Shown here: positions 1-8,471 of the stretch, piece after piece | Numbering within the stretch: the first letter of the stretch is position 1 | Layout: every line of letters begins with the position of its first letter | Notes under the pieces: generated by a model | The model's input: the letters and a program-made list of their open reading frames with translations, nothing else | Databases searched by the model: none | Told to the model about the DNA's origin: nothing | Assembly: GCA_965247035.1 (NCBI GenBank) | Contig: CBDFGJ010000001.1 | Coordinates: 992,001 to 1,056,000, forward strand | Origin: Azophilus sp965247035 | Lineage (GTDB): Bacteria; Pseudomonadota; Gammaproteobacteria; Pseudomonadales; Azotimanducaceae | Direction: 5' to 3' | Length of the DNA: 64,000 nt | Program-made: the position numbers and the translations under genes

Positions 1-900
1 GCTCCATTCGGCCCTGAGCCCCAATTGATCCACGTCGTACTTCACCGGCTCCTTCTTGTCCGCCAGGTTCTCGAATGGATCATCGCCGTTGAAGCGCGGA
101 TCCTGCGGCGGAATCTGCCCCCGGTCCTCAATGCGGTCATAGGTGAGAATGGCGTCAAAGTTGTCTGACGGCACCCAGCGCAAGGCAATGGTTTGAGAGG
201 AAAAATCCACATCGCCGGCGGAATCGTCCAAGGTGATGTTGCGGTAGAAGCCATTGCGATTGCGGGAGATGGCGCCGACCTTGAGGGCGAGCACATCGTC
301 AACCAAGGGGATGTTGGCACGGCCCTTAATGATCTGGGTTACATAGTTGCCGACCTCCCCAGCGATCTTGACACCAAATTCGTTGAACTGCGGCCGCACC
401 CGATTGACTACGATGTTGCCGCCGATGGAGTTCTTGCCAAAAAGCACGCCTTGAGGGCCGCGGTTGACCTCAATGCTTTCCACGTCAAATACGTCGATCA
501 ACTGGCCGGTGCTGGAGCCCATTTGAATGCCATCGACAATAACCCCGACTTGCGGACTTTGCGACTTCTCGATGTCCGTGTAGCCAATGCCGCGAATGTA
601 CAGGGCGCTCGCACTAGGCCCAGCCGTGTTCATGCCAAGGTAGACGTTCGGCGCCAAGCCGTCGAAATCCCGCAGGGTCTGCGGTTTGAGCTGCTCAATG
701 CGTTCCGAGCCAAAGGCGGTAACCGACAGCGGCACGTCCTGCTGCGATTCCTGCCGCCGTCGGGAAGTGACGATGATTTCCTCAATGACCTCAGAAGCCC
801 CGATCTCAGCCGCCAAGCTGAATTGGGAGCCAACCACCAAGGATGCTGCGCTAAGCAGAGCAAAATAGGAGGATGCGCCCAAGCTCCATGTAATTCTCAT
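1..900 (-). CDS. TonB-dependent outer-membrane receptor, N-terminal 300 residues (runs off left edge)
   Basis: Outer-membrane gated transporter that takes up a substrate with energy from TonB-ExbBD. The reading frame is open from the ATG at 898-900 to the window edge. It starts with a signal-peptide-like segment (residues 1 to about 31), then a TonB-box-like EEIIVTS (40-46). The plug domain carries the diagnostic RGPQGVLFGKNSIGGNI (147-163) and reads on into the first barrel strands. The plug style (IRGIG, VGVIVDG) is that of the large receptor group common in marine Gammaproteobacteria; the substrate is unknown. It is divergent from the FimT-like gene across a 192-bp gap. The barrel C-terminus lies outside the window, so intactness cannot be judged. 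Confidence 0.88.
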   Translation of the reverse strand, partial: MRITWSLGASSYFALLSAASLVVGSQFSLAAEIGASEVIEEIIVTSRRRQESQQDVPLSVTAFGSERIEQLKPQTLRDFDGLAPNVYLGMNTAGPSASALYIRGIGYTDIEKSQSPQVGVIVDGIQMGSSTGQLIDVFDVESIEVNRGPQGVLFGKNSIGGNIVVNRVRPQFNEFGVKIAGEVGNYVTQIIKGRANIPLVDDVLALKVGAISRNRNGFYRNITLDDSAGDVDFSSQTIALRWVPSDNFDAILTYDRIEDRGQIPPQDPRFNGDDPFENLADKKEPVKYDVDQLGLRAEWS

Positions 901-1092
901 GTTGATTTTCTCTCCAAATGGACTTGCGATCAATAGGCCCGCTCCGAGGCGCGGCCTGAAGGGGCGCATTTTAGGGACAGCGGTTTTGGATGTCGATAGG
1001 CGAATATCTCACGCAACTTCTAGTCGACCGCCGCTAGCCATGGGCGCTGGTTGGCTTAAAGTCGAGCCCCTGTTCACTAGCGCAGAAGCACG

Positions 1093-1710
1093 ATGCGGCC
1101 CGGGCTTGGTCTTCAAGCGAACGAACCCATCCAATCCTGCAACGGCTTTCGCCTTGCCGGTGTTTCGCTGCTGGAGTTGTTGGTGGCCTTGGCCGTGGCG
1201 GCCTTGCTGGCGGGCACCGCCCTACCCGCCTTCGTCGATCTTGCCGCCGACCTACGCGCCACCACTCGCATGAACGCCATGCTTGGCGCCGTTCAGGCGA
1301 TGCGGCATCTCGCCATCAGCCGCAACGCACCGGTCACCCTATGCCCCGGCCAAGGCCCCCGATGCCTAGGCGCAAACCAATGGCACCAAGGCGCGACGGT
1401 GTTCGTAGATCAAAACCGCAACCGACGGATCGACGACTCTGAGTTCGTCGCTCTGCGGTTGCCGCCGATGAACGAAGGCGAGCGCATCAGTTGGCGATCA
1501 TTTAGAAACAGAAGCTATCTTCTAATCCGAAGTTCCGGCTTGACGGATTGGCAAAGCGGCCATTTCCAGTACTGCCCCGCCGATGGCGACCCCCGCTTCG
1601 CCCGACAGATCATCCTGAACGCCCAAGGCCGCGCCCGCCACGCCGTGGACAGCGATCAGGACGGGGTGCGGGAGGACGCCCGTGGCCGGCCTTTGACCTG
1701 TAGCCGGTAG
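1093..1710 (+). CDS. FimT/FimU-like (GspH-type) minor type IV pilin
   Basis: Minor pseudopilin that helps prime type IV pilus assembly in the inner membrane. The prepilin signature is clear: leader ending in Gly, then VSLLELLVALAVAALL with the conserved Glu at position 5 of the mature protein. The C-terminal globular part has two cysteines (CPGQGPRC) typical of GspH/FimT folds. At 205 aa it is normal for the family; the leader of about 27 residues is long, so a downstream start is possible. It is convergent with the pilE-V-W-XY1 operon, whereas in Pseudomonas fimT/fimU lie upstream on the same strand, so the locus has been rearranged. FimT versus FimU cannot be decided by eye. Confidence 0.8.
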   Translation: MRPGLGLQANEPIQSCNGFRLAGVSLLELLVALAVAALLAGTALPAFVDLAADLRATTRMNAMLGAVQAMRHLAISRNAPVTLCPGQGPRCLGANQWHQGATVFVDQNRNRRIDDSEFVALRLPPMNEGERISWRSFRNRSYLLIRSSGLTDWQSGHFQYCPADGDPRFARQIILNAQGRARHAVDSDQDGVREDARGRPLTCSR

Positions 1711-1716
1711 GCCCAA

Positions 1717-1856
1717 GAAACCTCTGAAAAATTCGCAGGTTTTCGCAGAGCAACAAGACCAGTCTTTTTCGATGACGTGTAAGTTATTGAAAATATATGA
1801 TAAATCATTCCAGCCGCCATGCGATGACCAATCCTTGGAATTTAATCATGGATTCC
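1717..1856 (+). mobile_element. MITE family 1, copy A (degenerate)
   Basis: 140-bp non-coding element, one of seven in the window. The left end GAAACCTCTGA is intact; the right end is mutated (TCATGGATTCC instead of TCAGAGGTTCC). The core has the family features: CAACAAGACCAGTC, then a TTTTCGATGAC...GTTATTGAAAA inverted repeat, then a CCAATCCTTGGAATTTAAT arm. Flanks CCAA and CTTA no longer match, so this looks like an old copy. It lies between the convergent ends of the FimT-like gene and the pilX-Y1 fusion. Confidence 0.75.
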
Positions 1857-1976
1857 CTTACTTGCGACCAGTCAGTTTTTGAAAGCAGAAGACAAATTGA
1901 GTATCCGCCTCACTGGAGCCGATTGCTGGGGCATGGGCGCAGCTTGCCCACTCGTACCACCGCCCTAGCCTCCGAA

Positions 1977-4628
1977 TCAATCGAATTCAGGTATTTCCCG
2001 CCAGGATAGCCTGCCCATCCCGAGGCCGAGCGGCGGGCCGAGGCGAAGGGCTTGGCCCTCATCGCCTCGCGCCAAAACCAGTACTGCGCCTTCAGGTCGG
2101 TGCAGTAACCGCGGCCTAGCGAGCGCACCGCCAAGGTCTAGGTCCTCAAGCAACAGGCCCGGAGCATAGGTCGCTCCACCCAACTGCGCCATATCCCCGT
2201 CATCCACTTGGCCATCCTCGTTCAGGTCGAGCACAGGCCAATTGGGGCTGGTGCCGGTGAGGAAGTTCAGCGGCAGCAGGGCGTGACCCCCATCCGGTAG
2301 GGCCGTGGTGACCAGAACCAAATTTCCCCAAGCCAACAAGGAGCCTTGCAGCCGCTCGCCCGGATGCTCAGCGCTGCCTGAGGTGACGCCCGCTGGCGGT
2401 GGATCAAAGTCGATGCGCCAGCCCTGAACGCCGGGGTCGGATGTGGTGGGGAGTCGGTAGCGGACCGGATGGCCAAGAACGATTCGCTGATGGTCAAAGG
2501 CCGAACCCGACCGGCCGGCGAAGTTGCTTAGAGGCTGGCGCACCAATGCAACGGAATCACGATTCAAGCCCAGTCCATTGCCTGCATCCCAAATGCCGTA
2601 CAAAGACTGCGTGTCAGTGCCGAGATCCTCTCCACGAGCAGCCTCTTGACCGGTTCCAAAAACCAACATCAAGCCCGGCTTGTTCGGGTGTTCGAATACT
2701 TGGGGCCTCGTGGCGATGGGCTGCGTCGCGCCTCCATTCGCATCAACCTGAAAAATCACCTCGGCGCGCCACATTGAAGGGTCTTCATCAGACAGATCAA
2801 ATCGATGCAGATTGCCCATCAAGTCTCCCGCGTAGGCTCGATCCACCGTGCCGTTCAGGTCCAAATCGACCAGCGCCGGCTCGCCAAGGCCGTTCGGACC
2901 ATCCAAGACGGCGGCGGGATTGGAGGCCAGCTTGATGAATTCGCCGGTGACCCAACCATCCAGGCCGCGGTCGATGAACAGGACAAAGAGCACCGAACGG
3001 CCGGCGGTGCTGCCCTCGCCGTTGCCGAGAACGGCCACCCACTCCTTTTCACCATCGGCGCCCTCCACATTGCTCATGCCCATGCGGGCCTGCCCCTTGG
3101 CCAGCCCCAAGTCCTTTACCGGATCACCGTGCTCATCGCGCATGCGCATCCCCAAGGCATCCACCAAGGGCGTCCCATCCTCATTGAGGGGATAGGCGTC
3201 ATCGGCGTCCGTGAACTCCCAAAGCACCGCATCAGCGGCCAAATCCTGCGAACTGAAGCTATGGGCGGGGTCGGTGATGTCCAACGCGAAGTAGCCCTTG
3301 CCGCCCGGGCCAAGGCCACCGATCAACACCGTTCTCCAAGCCCTGTCCGCCGCGCCTGTTCCGGAACGGATGAAGACATCCTCCACCGTCGGCGTCAGAT
3401 CCAGGAAAAGGCGCAGCCGATCAGGCGTCGCCACGCGGCCATCAAGTCGGTTGGCGAATCTCTGGCCACCATCAATAAGCTTGTTCGGCACAAACGCGAA
3501 AACCTCATTTCCGCCAGCGGCGTCGAAGGCGTGCAGCATGCCGTCGTTGGCGCTCACGTACAGCAGTTCAGGCCGGCTGGCGACGTTCTTCACAAAAGTT
3601 GCGTAGCGGTCGCCAAGGCTTAGTGGATAGGGTGCGCGATTGCGGCCAAACCCCGGCGGTGGCCCCACCCAGACGGGTTGCGAACGCATGATGGTTCCCA
3701 AGCGCTTGGGGTTGCCGAGGCCACGCAGCCATTGCAGCTCGGCCTCGTCAAGCACCATGCGCTGATTTTCGTTGAGACGCCCATGCTCAAAGGGAACGCC
3801 GCCACGCCCTCCATCCGAGGTCACAATCACTCTTTCGCTTGGCGAAGCAGCTTGCAACTGAGAAGCGGCCCGCCATTGAGGCAGCACATCCTCACCCACG
3901 TAACGCACAGCTTGCAGATCGCCAGTGGCGGCGGACAGGTCGTTGCTCACCCAAAACTCGGTGGCACCTTCGCCGGAAGTAGGCAAATTCAGCCCCAAAG
4001 TGCTTTGCAACAAGGTGCCGGCGTTAGCGGTTGGGCCAAAGCCCTTGGCCGTAATGCGGAAAATCGCGCTGCGCTGCGGCACGCTTGCATGGGACTCCTC
4101 AACCAAGTGCGGATTGTCCGGTGCCTCAAAGGTGGCCAGCCATTCAATGAGGTATCGGGGCGGTGCCACCAACTCTCCAGCAAACGAAGCGGCCACCCGC
4201 GTACCGCTGCCTTCAAGCGCCCAAACCCCCGACAAAGCCCAGGGTGTGGGTTCGCCAAAGGACCCCGGGCGCCAAAGGCCGCCGACGCCCAAATCCGTGA
4301 AATGCGCTGGGTCTGGCGGCGCTGTGGTGAGAAAGGCCTCCGCCTGCCGGAGCGCAAAGTCAGCCGCTTGAAAGGCCATGAGGTTTTCGTGGGCGTTACG
4401 CGCCATGCGCACTTGCAGATTCATCCTCTGCACCGAAGCGACGCCTATGATGGTGAGCAGCAGCAAAACCACCAAGCTGATGAACAGGGCGATGCCAGCT
4501 TGACGGCGACCGGTCGGCACCGCCTGCTTATGCTGAATCCGCCAAGCCGCCCGCATCGAAGATGCCGGAGCTCGACCGCGACCTACTGGTGCCGCCCGCC
4601 CAAGAGAATGCGGCGGGGCTGTGCTCAT
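1977..4628 (-). CDS. PilX-PilY1 fusion: minor pilin joined to a PilY1-type beta-propeller
   Basis: One continuous frame joins two proteins that are normally separate. Residues about 25-110 (numbered from the ATG at 4628) are PilX-like: basic leader ending in Gly45, then IALFISLVVLLLLTIIG, with no Glu at position 5 as is usual for PilX, followed by NLMAFQAADFALRQAEAFL. From about residue 300 the sequence is PilY1 C-terminal propeller: ELLYVSANDGMLHAFDA, FVPNKL, GGLGPGGKGYFALDIT, VAVLGNGEGS. An EF-hand-like calcium loop DLDLNGTVDRAYAGD and a second DLNEDGQVDDGD are present. The von Willebrand A part of canonical PilY1 is missing. Predicted role: pilus-tip assembly factor and adhesin. The frame stays open upstream to 4739 through a duplicated pilW tail; 4628 or 4556 are the likelier starts. 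Confidence 0.8.
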   Translation of the reverse strand: MSTAPPHSLGRAAPVGRGRAPASSMRAAWRIQHKQAVPTGRRQAGIALFISLVVLLLLTIIGVASVQRMNLQVRMARNAHENLMAFQAADFALRQAEAFLTTAPPDPAHFTDLGVGGLWRPGSFGEPTPWALSGVWALEGSGTRVAASFAGELVAPPRYLIEWLATFEAPDNPHLVEESHASVPQRSAIFRITAKGFGPTANAGTLLQSTLGLNLPTSGEGATEFWVSNDLSAATGDLQAVRYVGEDVLPQWRAASQLQAASPSERVIVTSDGGRGGVPFEHGRLNENQRMVLDEAELQWLRGLGNPKRLGTIMRSQPVWVGPPPGFGRNRAPYPLSLGDRYATFVKNVASRPELLYVSANDGMLHAFDAAGGNEVFAFVPNKLIDGGQRFANRLDGRVATPDRLRLFLDLTPTVEDVFIRSGTGAADRAWRTVLIGGLGPGGKGYFALDITDPAHSFSSQDLAADAVLWEFTDADDAYPLNEDGTPLVDALGMRMRDEHGDPVKDLGLAKGQARMGMSNVEGADGEKEWVAVLGNGEGSTAGRSVLFVLFIDRGLDGWVTGEFIKLASNPAAVLDGPNGLGEPALVDLDLNGTVDRAYAGDLMGNLHRFDLSDEDPSMWRAEVIFQVDANGGATQPIATRPQVFEHPNKPGLMLVFGTGQEAARGEDLGTDTQSLYGIWDAGNGLGLNRDSVALVRQPLSNFAGRSGSAFDHQRIVLGHPVRYRLPTTSDPGVQGWRIDFDPPPAGVTSGSAEHPGERLQGSLLAWGNLVLVTTALPDGGHALLPLNFLTGTSPNWPVLDLNEDGQVDDGDMAQLGGATYAPGLLLEDLDLGGALARPRLLHRPEGAVLVLARGDEGQALRLGPPLGLGMGRLSWREIPEFD

Positions 4629-4726
4629 TGGTCTAGCCGGCGTTGCGCAAGGCGGCTCGGCCTGCACCGCCTTCGCCCGCCAATCCTTCGTGCGGTTCAT
4701 CGGTCTAGCCGGCGTTGCGCAAGGCG
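4625..4726. repeat. Short tandem duplication of the pilW 3' end
   Basis: Two 30-nt copies (4625-4654 and 4697-4726) differ at one base and are spaced 72 bp apart. On the minus strand each reads through the last pilW codons (LRNAG, stop TAG) and on to an ATG. The duplication therefore gives the downstream pilX-Y1 gene two equivalent start contexts (4700 and 4628). Confidence 0.85.
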
Positions 4727-5760
4727 ATGGTCCGCTCAAACTGGCGGGTCAAGCTCCCTTGAAGTACGGTGACCGTCAACGATATGGATCGCACCCGGTG
4801 GCTTTCCTCCAGTTCGTTGAAGCGGATGTAGCCATTGGGGCCATCCCGACCATCCTGCAAGTCGAAGTCAACGCCCAGCCAAGCCTGCATATCCACAATC
4901 CCATCAACCAACTCCACCGGCCGGTTTGGGCCGGAGCGCCGCCACAAGCTGAGAACCCCTTGCCCGGCGCCGTCAGCCACGAAGTAGATTTCCGTCACCA
5001 CAGGCCCCACTGCCGCCCCCTCCGGCCCGGCATCGCCGCCGTAGGACAGGCCAGCCAAAGACAGTTGTCGATCCAAGGCGTTGTCGTAAAGGCCGGTTCC
5101 CGGCTGCCGCATCAACAGCATCCCGCCCGCTGTTGGCGCCATTGCTGTGATGCGGAACATGGCCGCTTGCTGGCAGTTGCTAATGAGCGCCACATCCCCA
5201 GCCTCAAGGTTGTCATGCCCCAAATCAATGGTCAGGGGATGCGCATCCGGCGCAATGGCACTAGCCACCGGCCAAGCAGGCGTGCCCACACGACGGAACA
5301 CCAACAGATCAGCCCCCGCGGCCAGCCCATCCGTCCTGATGCCCGTTCCGCCGGCCAAGGCGTTGACCGTGCCAGCGCCAGTTTGCCGGGGCAATTCAGC
5401 CAGCGACGGGGACCAATCTTCCAGTGTCTTGGACTTGCGGTCCCCCTGATAGTCAAAGCCTTGGATCGGACGAGTCAGGTCAAACTCGAACAGGTCCGAC
5501 CAACGCCCATTCAGGGTGTTGTGTAGGCGAACGTTGCCGCCGTTGCAGCCGAGGTAGCCGGCCGAGACGGCCGAGCGGCGAAGAAACTCCAGCGCGTAGA
5601 ATCCGGCATCCTGCAGGTCAGCCTGGGCCTGCAATTGCAATTGCGCCGCCCGACCGCCGCTGTACTGCCGCACCAAGCCCAAAAAGATCACCAATCCCAG
5701 CGCTATGGCCAGCATGAGTTCAACCAAGGAAAATCCGCGGCCTAAGCGCCTGACGCCCAT
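4705..5760 (-). CDS. pilW: Type IV pilus minor pilin PilW
   Basis: Minor pilin of the type IV pilus priming complex, inserted in the inner membrane and processed by PilD. The leader MGVRRLGRG is followed by FSLVELMLAIALGLVIFLGLV with Glu5. The downstream segment QADLQDAGFYALEFLRRSAVSAGYLGCNG is characteristic of PilW. At 351 aa it is normal length for the family. It starts 6 bp after pilV and runs directly into the pilX-Y1 fusion, so the three are almost certainly one transcript. Its last codons are duplicated just downstream. Confidence 0.87.
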   Translation of the reverse strand: MGVRRLGRGFSLVELMLAIALGLVIFLGLVRQYSGGRAAQLQLQAQADLQDAGFYALEFLRRSAVSAGYLGCNGGNVRLHNTLNGRWSDLFEFDLTRPIQGFDYQGDRKSKTLEDWSPSLAELPRQTGAGTVNALAGGTGIRTDGLAAGADLLVFRRVGTPAWPVASAIAPDAHPLTIDLGHDNLEAGDVALISNCQQAAMFRITAMAPTAGGMLLMRQPGTGLYDNALDRQLSLAGLSYGGDAGPEGAAVGPVVTEIYFVADGAGQGVLSLWRRSGPNRPVELVDGIVDMQAWLGVDFDLQDGRDGPNGYIRFNELEESHRVRSISLTVTVLQGSLTRQFERTIALRNAG

Positions 5761-5766
5761 GCGGAT

Positions 5767-6216
5767 TCAGCCGCCGCCTTCAACCACCAGCGTTCTCGTA
5801 GCACCCCTCTCCGACCAAGATATGGCGATCCGAACATGCCCCGCCAGATTGGTGGAAACCTCACCCTGGGCTCGCATCGGCGCCGGACAGTCCCCAGCCG
5901 CATTGTCCGCGCCTAGGGAGCAGGCCCAAGCCGCCAAATCAAACGCCGCCATCTGGGCTGCGGAGCACTGAATGGCGCGGCAATCAGGAGCGCTCGGCGG
6001 GGAACCCGCCAAGACATAGGCACCCTGCTCCAATCCGGCTGGGTTGGCACGCACGCGCTCCATCATGTCCTGGGCCAACCGCACCGCATCCGCCCGGGCC
6101 CAAGCCGTGCGACCCTGCTGCAAACTCAACATGCCAAGCCCGGTAAGCCCGAGAACGCCAACCCCCATGATCACTAGGGCCACCAGCAACTCGATCATGG
6201 AAAACCCCCTGATCAT
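5767..6216 (-). CDS. pilV: Type IV pilus minor pilin PilV
   Basis: Small minor pilin of the priming subcomplex. A four-residue leader (MIRG) precedes FSMIELLVALVIMGVGVLGL with Glu5. The following RADAVRLAQDMMERVRANPAG is the usual PilV/GspI-like alpha-spine with the RxNP turn. Cysteines in the C-terminal half could form the stabilising disulfides seen in minor pilins. At 149 aa it is typical. It lies between the PilE-like gene (31 bp gap) and pilW (6 bp gap) in the minor-pilin operon. Confidence 0.85.
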   Translation of the reverse strand: MIRGFSMIELLVALVIMGVGVLGLTGLGMLSLQQGRTAWARADAVRLAQDMMERVRANPAGLEQGAYVLAGSPPSAPDCRAIQCSAAQMAAFDLAAWACSLGADNAAGDCPAPMRAQGEVSTNLAGHVRIAISWSERGATRTLVVEGGG

Positions 6217-6247
6217 CGCGCCCTGCAGTCGTTATCCAAAACCCACG

Positions 6248-6712
6248 TCACATCTCCCAGCCCTTCTCGTCGGGGGCGATATGGGCGTTGTCGTTGCGGT
6301 CCCACTGGCGATTGACGGCTTCATCCAAGCTCATGAAGCCATCACCCGCCATGGGGCCGGAACCTTGCGGATGAGCAGACAACACAAAGCCATCCGCTCG
6401 GCCGCGCACGGTTATTAGGTACCTGCCCCCAGCCACGGACCGAGGTGCGCAAACCTCCGCCGCCACCAAGCCCTCATCCGCATCGCCAAGCCCGTCGCTG
6501 TCTGTATCAGCCGCGCCTTGGTAGGAAAAGCGAACGCCCGCCCAACGCTCCAGAGCCAAGGCACAGGCCATCAGGTCGGCCTGGGCTTCGCCGCGGTAGC
6601 CCCGCTGTGAGTATGTTTGAAGGGCTGGCAGGCCGAGGCCGACCAGCAGCGCGAGAACAACCACCGTAGCCATCAGTTCGATCAGGGTGAGACCTTCTAC
6701 GCAATGGTCCAT
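6248..6712 (-). CDS. PilE-like minor type IV pilin
   Basis: First gene of the minor-pilin operon. The ATG at 6712 gives a seven-residue leader MDHCVEG before LTLIELMATVVVLALLVGLGLPAL with Glu5; a GTG at 6724 is an alternative. After the spine comes YRGEAQADLMACALALERWAG, the pattern of PilE-type minor pilins (a conserved region before a short C-terminal domain with a second cysteine). The Gly-Asp-rich segment ADTDSDGLGDADEG resembles a calcium-binding loop. In Pseudomonas pilE is the last gene of the cluster, whereas here it comes first. It could equally be called FimU-like. Confidence 0.75.
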   Translation of the reverse strand: MDHCVEGLTLIELMATVVVLALLVGLGLPALQTYSQRGYRGEAQADLMACALALERWAGVRFSYQGAADTDSDGLGDADEGLVAAEVCAPRSVAGGRYLITVRGRADGFVLSAHPQGSGPMAGDGFMSLDEAVNRQWDRNDNAHIAPDEKGWEM

Positions 6713-6825
6713 TGGCCCATCCACATTGCCGCTTAAGAACGCTTGCAGGCTATATGAACATCGCTCAACCCACCGCTGGTTTCAGACCAGCGGCACCGTC
6801 AAGCCGACGAACGGCTATAAACCAA

Positions 6826-6851
6826 GGGAAACTCCGATCAATTCCAATTAG
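6826..6851. repeat. 26-bp repeat resembling a MITE/IS5 terminus
   Basis: The intergenic stretch 6725-7018 holds no gene. Inside it 6826-6851 matches 10532-10557 at 23 of 26 positions. Both begin GGGAA-CTC-GA and end CAATTCCAATTAG, resembling one end of the MITE family 1 element (GGGAACCTCTGATTAAATTCC). They may be solo ends of a related element. Nothing else is recognised in the gap. Confidence 0.5.
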
Positions 6852-7018
6852 TGAGATTTAGTAGGAGCCGGCCGTCGCCCCATCGGCATTGAACGCATGC
6901 TGCGCATCGGGGGTTTTTGGAGCTAACGGAAGCGACTTTGGGTTGGACGCTTAAGCACCGTCTTGGCGGCTATTGAGGATCAAGCAGCGCTTGCAGGAAG
7001 CGAGGGCGTTCGCTTGGG

Positions 7019-7546
7019 TCAAGTGCCGTTCTTGCGGCTATCGCGGAGCATGCACAGAATCCAAAGCGCCACGCCGCAAGTCAGCGCCGCGTCCGCCACG
7101 TTGAACGCCGGGAAGTGGTAGGCGCGATAATGAATCAGGACAAAATCGACCACATATCCCGCAGCCAGCCGGTCGATCATGTTGCCGAGCGCACCGCCTA
7201 GAAGCAGCCCAAGGGCTAGCCCCTGCACCCAATCGCTGATCTTCATCCGCCGCAGTTCATAGACGATGAAGAGGGAGAAGCCCGCGCCAATGGCGACGAA
7301 GAACCAGCGCTGCCAACCGCCAAGGTCGGACATCAACGAAAACGCAGCGCCGTCATTGTGCCAAAGCACCCAGCTAAGAAAGGGCGTCACCGCAATGCGC
7401 TGGCCAAGCTCCAACTCCGCAGTAACCAGCCACTTGGTCCATTGATCCACGGCCACCACCAAGGCAGCGAGGAAATGCCATCGCATCGGCATGGCCGACA
7501 GCACCCGCAAAGGAAATGGCCTTGCGCTAGTGGGCACGAAGGGCAT
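7019..7546 (-). CDS. lspA: Lipoprotein signal peptidase (signal peptidase II)
   Basis: Inner-membrane aspartyl protease that cleaves prolipoproteins before the lipidated cysteine. Family landmarks: DQWTKW near the N-terminus, HNDGAAFS, GNMIDR with the first catalytic Asp, and FNVADAAL with the second. Four hydrophobic segments are visible. At 175 aa it is slightly long; the ATG at 7492 (MPMRWHF) gives a more typical 157 residues and would also leave a gap to ribF rather than a 20-bp overlap. Neither start has a strong ribosome-binding site. In most relatives ileS separates ribF from lspA; it is absent here. Confidence 0.92.
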   Translation of the reverse strand: MPFVPTSARPFPLRVLSAMPMRWHFLAALVVAVDQWTKWLVTAELELGQRIAVTPFLSWVLWHNDGAAFSLMSDLGGWQRWFFVAIGAGFSLFIVYELRRMKISDWVQGLALGLLLGGALGNMIDRLAAGYVVDFVLIHYRAYHFPAFNVADAALTCGVALWILCMLRDSRKNGT

Positions 7547-8471
7547 TCATCTTGAACCAAGCGCGAGCCGCCTCAATGTCATAGCCGATTTGCGCCCTAA
7601 GCGCCTCCACCGATTCGAACGCACATTCATCCCGCAGCTTGTGCTGAAACATCACAGTCAGCAGACGCCCGTAAATGTCCTCATCGAAATCAAAGATATG
7701 CACTTCCAGAAGGGGCGCCTTGCCATCAACCGTGGGACGGATGCCGACGTTCGCCACGCCCTCGTATTGAGCGCCTGAACCTACATCCACGGTGACCGCG
7801 AACACGCCTTCAAGAGCCGCTCGATAGCGCTGCAGGCGAATGTTGGCGGTGGGCGTTCCTATTTGCCGGCCAAGGCGGCGTCCATAAACCACGCGGCCCA
7901 TGATGAAGTATGTGTGTCCAAGCAACTGCTCGGCCAAGTGGAAGTTCCCATTAGAGAGCGCTTGACGCACCTGACTGCTGGATACGCGCACATCGCCAAT
8001 GGTGACCGGATTGATTTGGCTGACTTGATAGCCCAAGCAGGCACCTGTCTCCTTGAGCATGGCGTAGTCTCCCCCCCGGCCCTGGCCGAATCGGAAATCA
8101 TCTCCCACCACCACGGACGCAGCTCCAAGCAAGCCATGCAGAAAGCCATCCGCCACCCACTCGGCCGGGGCACCGCTGGTGCGAGCGTTGAACGGCAGGC
8201 AGATCACGCGGTCAAGCGGCGTGCGGCCAAGCAGGGTGATCTTCTCCCGAAACCGCGTCAGGCGGGCCGGCACCGCCGTGTTGAAGAACTCACGCGGGGT
8301 GGGCTCAAAGGTGACCACCGTGCTGGCAACGCCGAGCGCTTCGGCCTTGGCGCAAACCTCAGCCAAAAGCGCTTGGTGGGCTTTGTGAACGCCATCGAAG
8401 CTGCCAATGGTGATGACCCCGCCCCGGTGGCGCGACTTCAAGTTATGCAGGCCGACGACGATTTCCATCAT
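7527..8471 (-). CDS. ribF: Bifunctional riboflavin kinase / FAD synthetase
   Basis: Makes FMN from riboflavin and FAD from FMN in the cytoplasm. The N-terminal FAD-synthetase domain starts VITIGSFDGVHKAHQALL, the HxGH-like nucleotidyl-transfer motif of the family, and has VVVGDDFRFGQGRGGD. The C-terminal flavokinase domain has GRRLGRQIGTPTANI (the PTAN motif) and NVGIRPTVDG. At 314 aa it is standard. Its start overlaps the end of murJ by 4 bp and its end meets lspA, giving a murJ-ribF-lspA operon. Confidence 0.95.
   Translation of the reverse strand: MMEIVVGLHNLKSRHRGGVITIGSFDGVHKAHQALLAEVCAKAEALGVASTVVTFEPTPREFFNTAVPARLTRFREKITLLGRTPLDRVICLPFNARTSGAPAEWVADGFLHGLLGAASVVVGDDFRFGQGRGGDYAMLKETGACLGYQVSQINPVTIGDVRVSSSQVRQALSNGNFHLAEQLLGHTYFIMGRVVYGRRLGRQIGTPTANIRLQRYRAALEGVFAVTVDVGSGAQYEGVANVGIRPTVDGKAPLLEVHIFDFDEDIYGRLLTVMFQHKLRDECAFESVEALRAQIGYDIEAARAWFKMNALRAH

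Noticed and set aside
193..936. A 247-residue plus-strand frame near the left edge
   Set aside because: Antisense of the TonB receptor N-terminus, which has a signal peptide, TonB box and plug motifs.
3678..5526. Long plus-strand frames (364 and 301 residues) opposite the pilin genes
   Set aside because: They are antisense to PilX-Y1 and PilW, whose motifs are unambiguous; compositions are His/Arg/Gln-rich like shadow frames.
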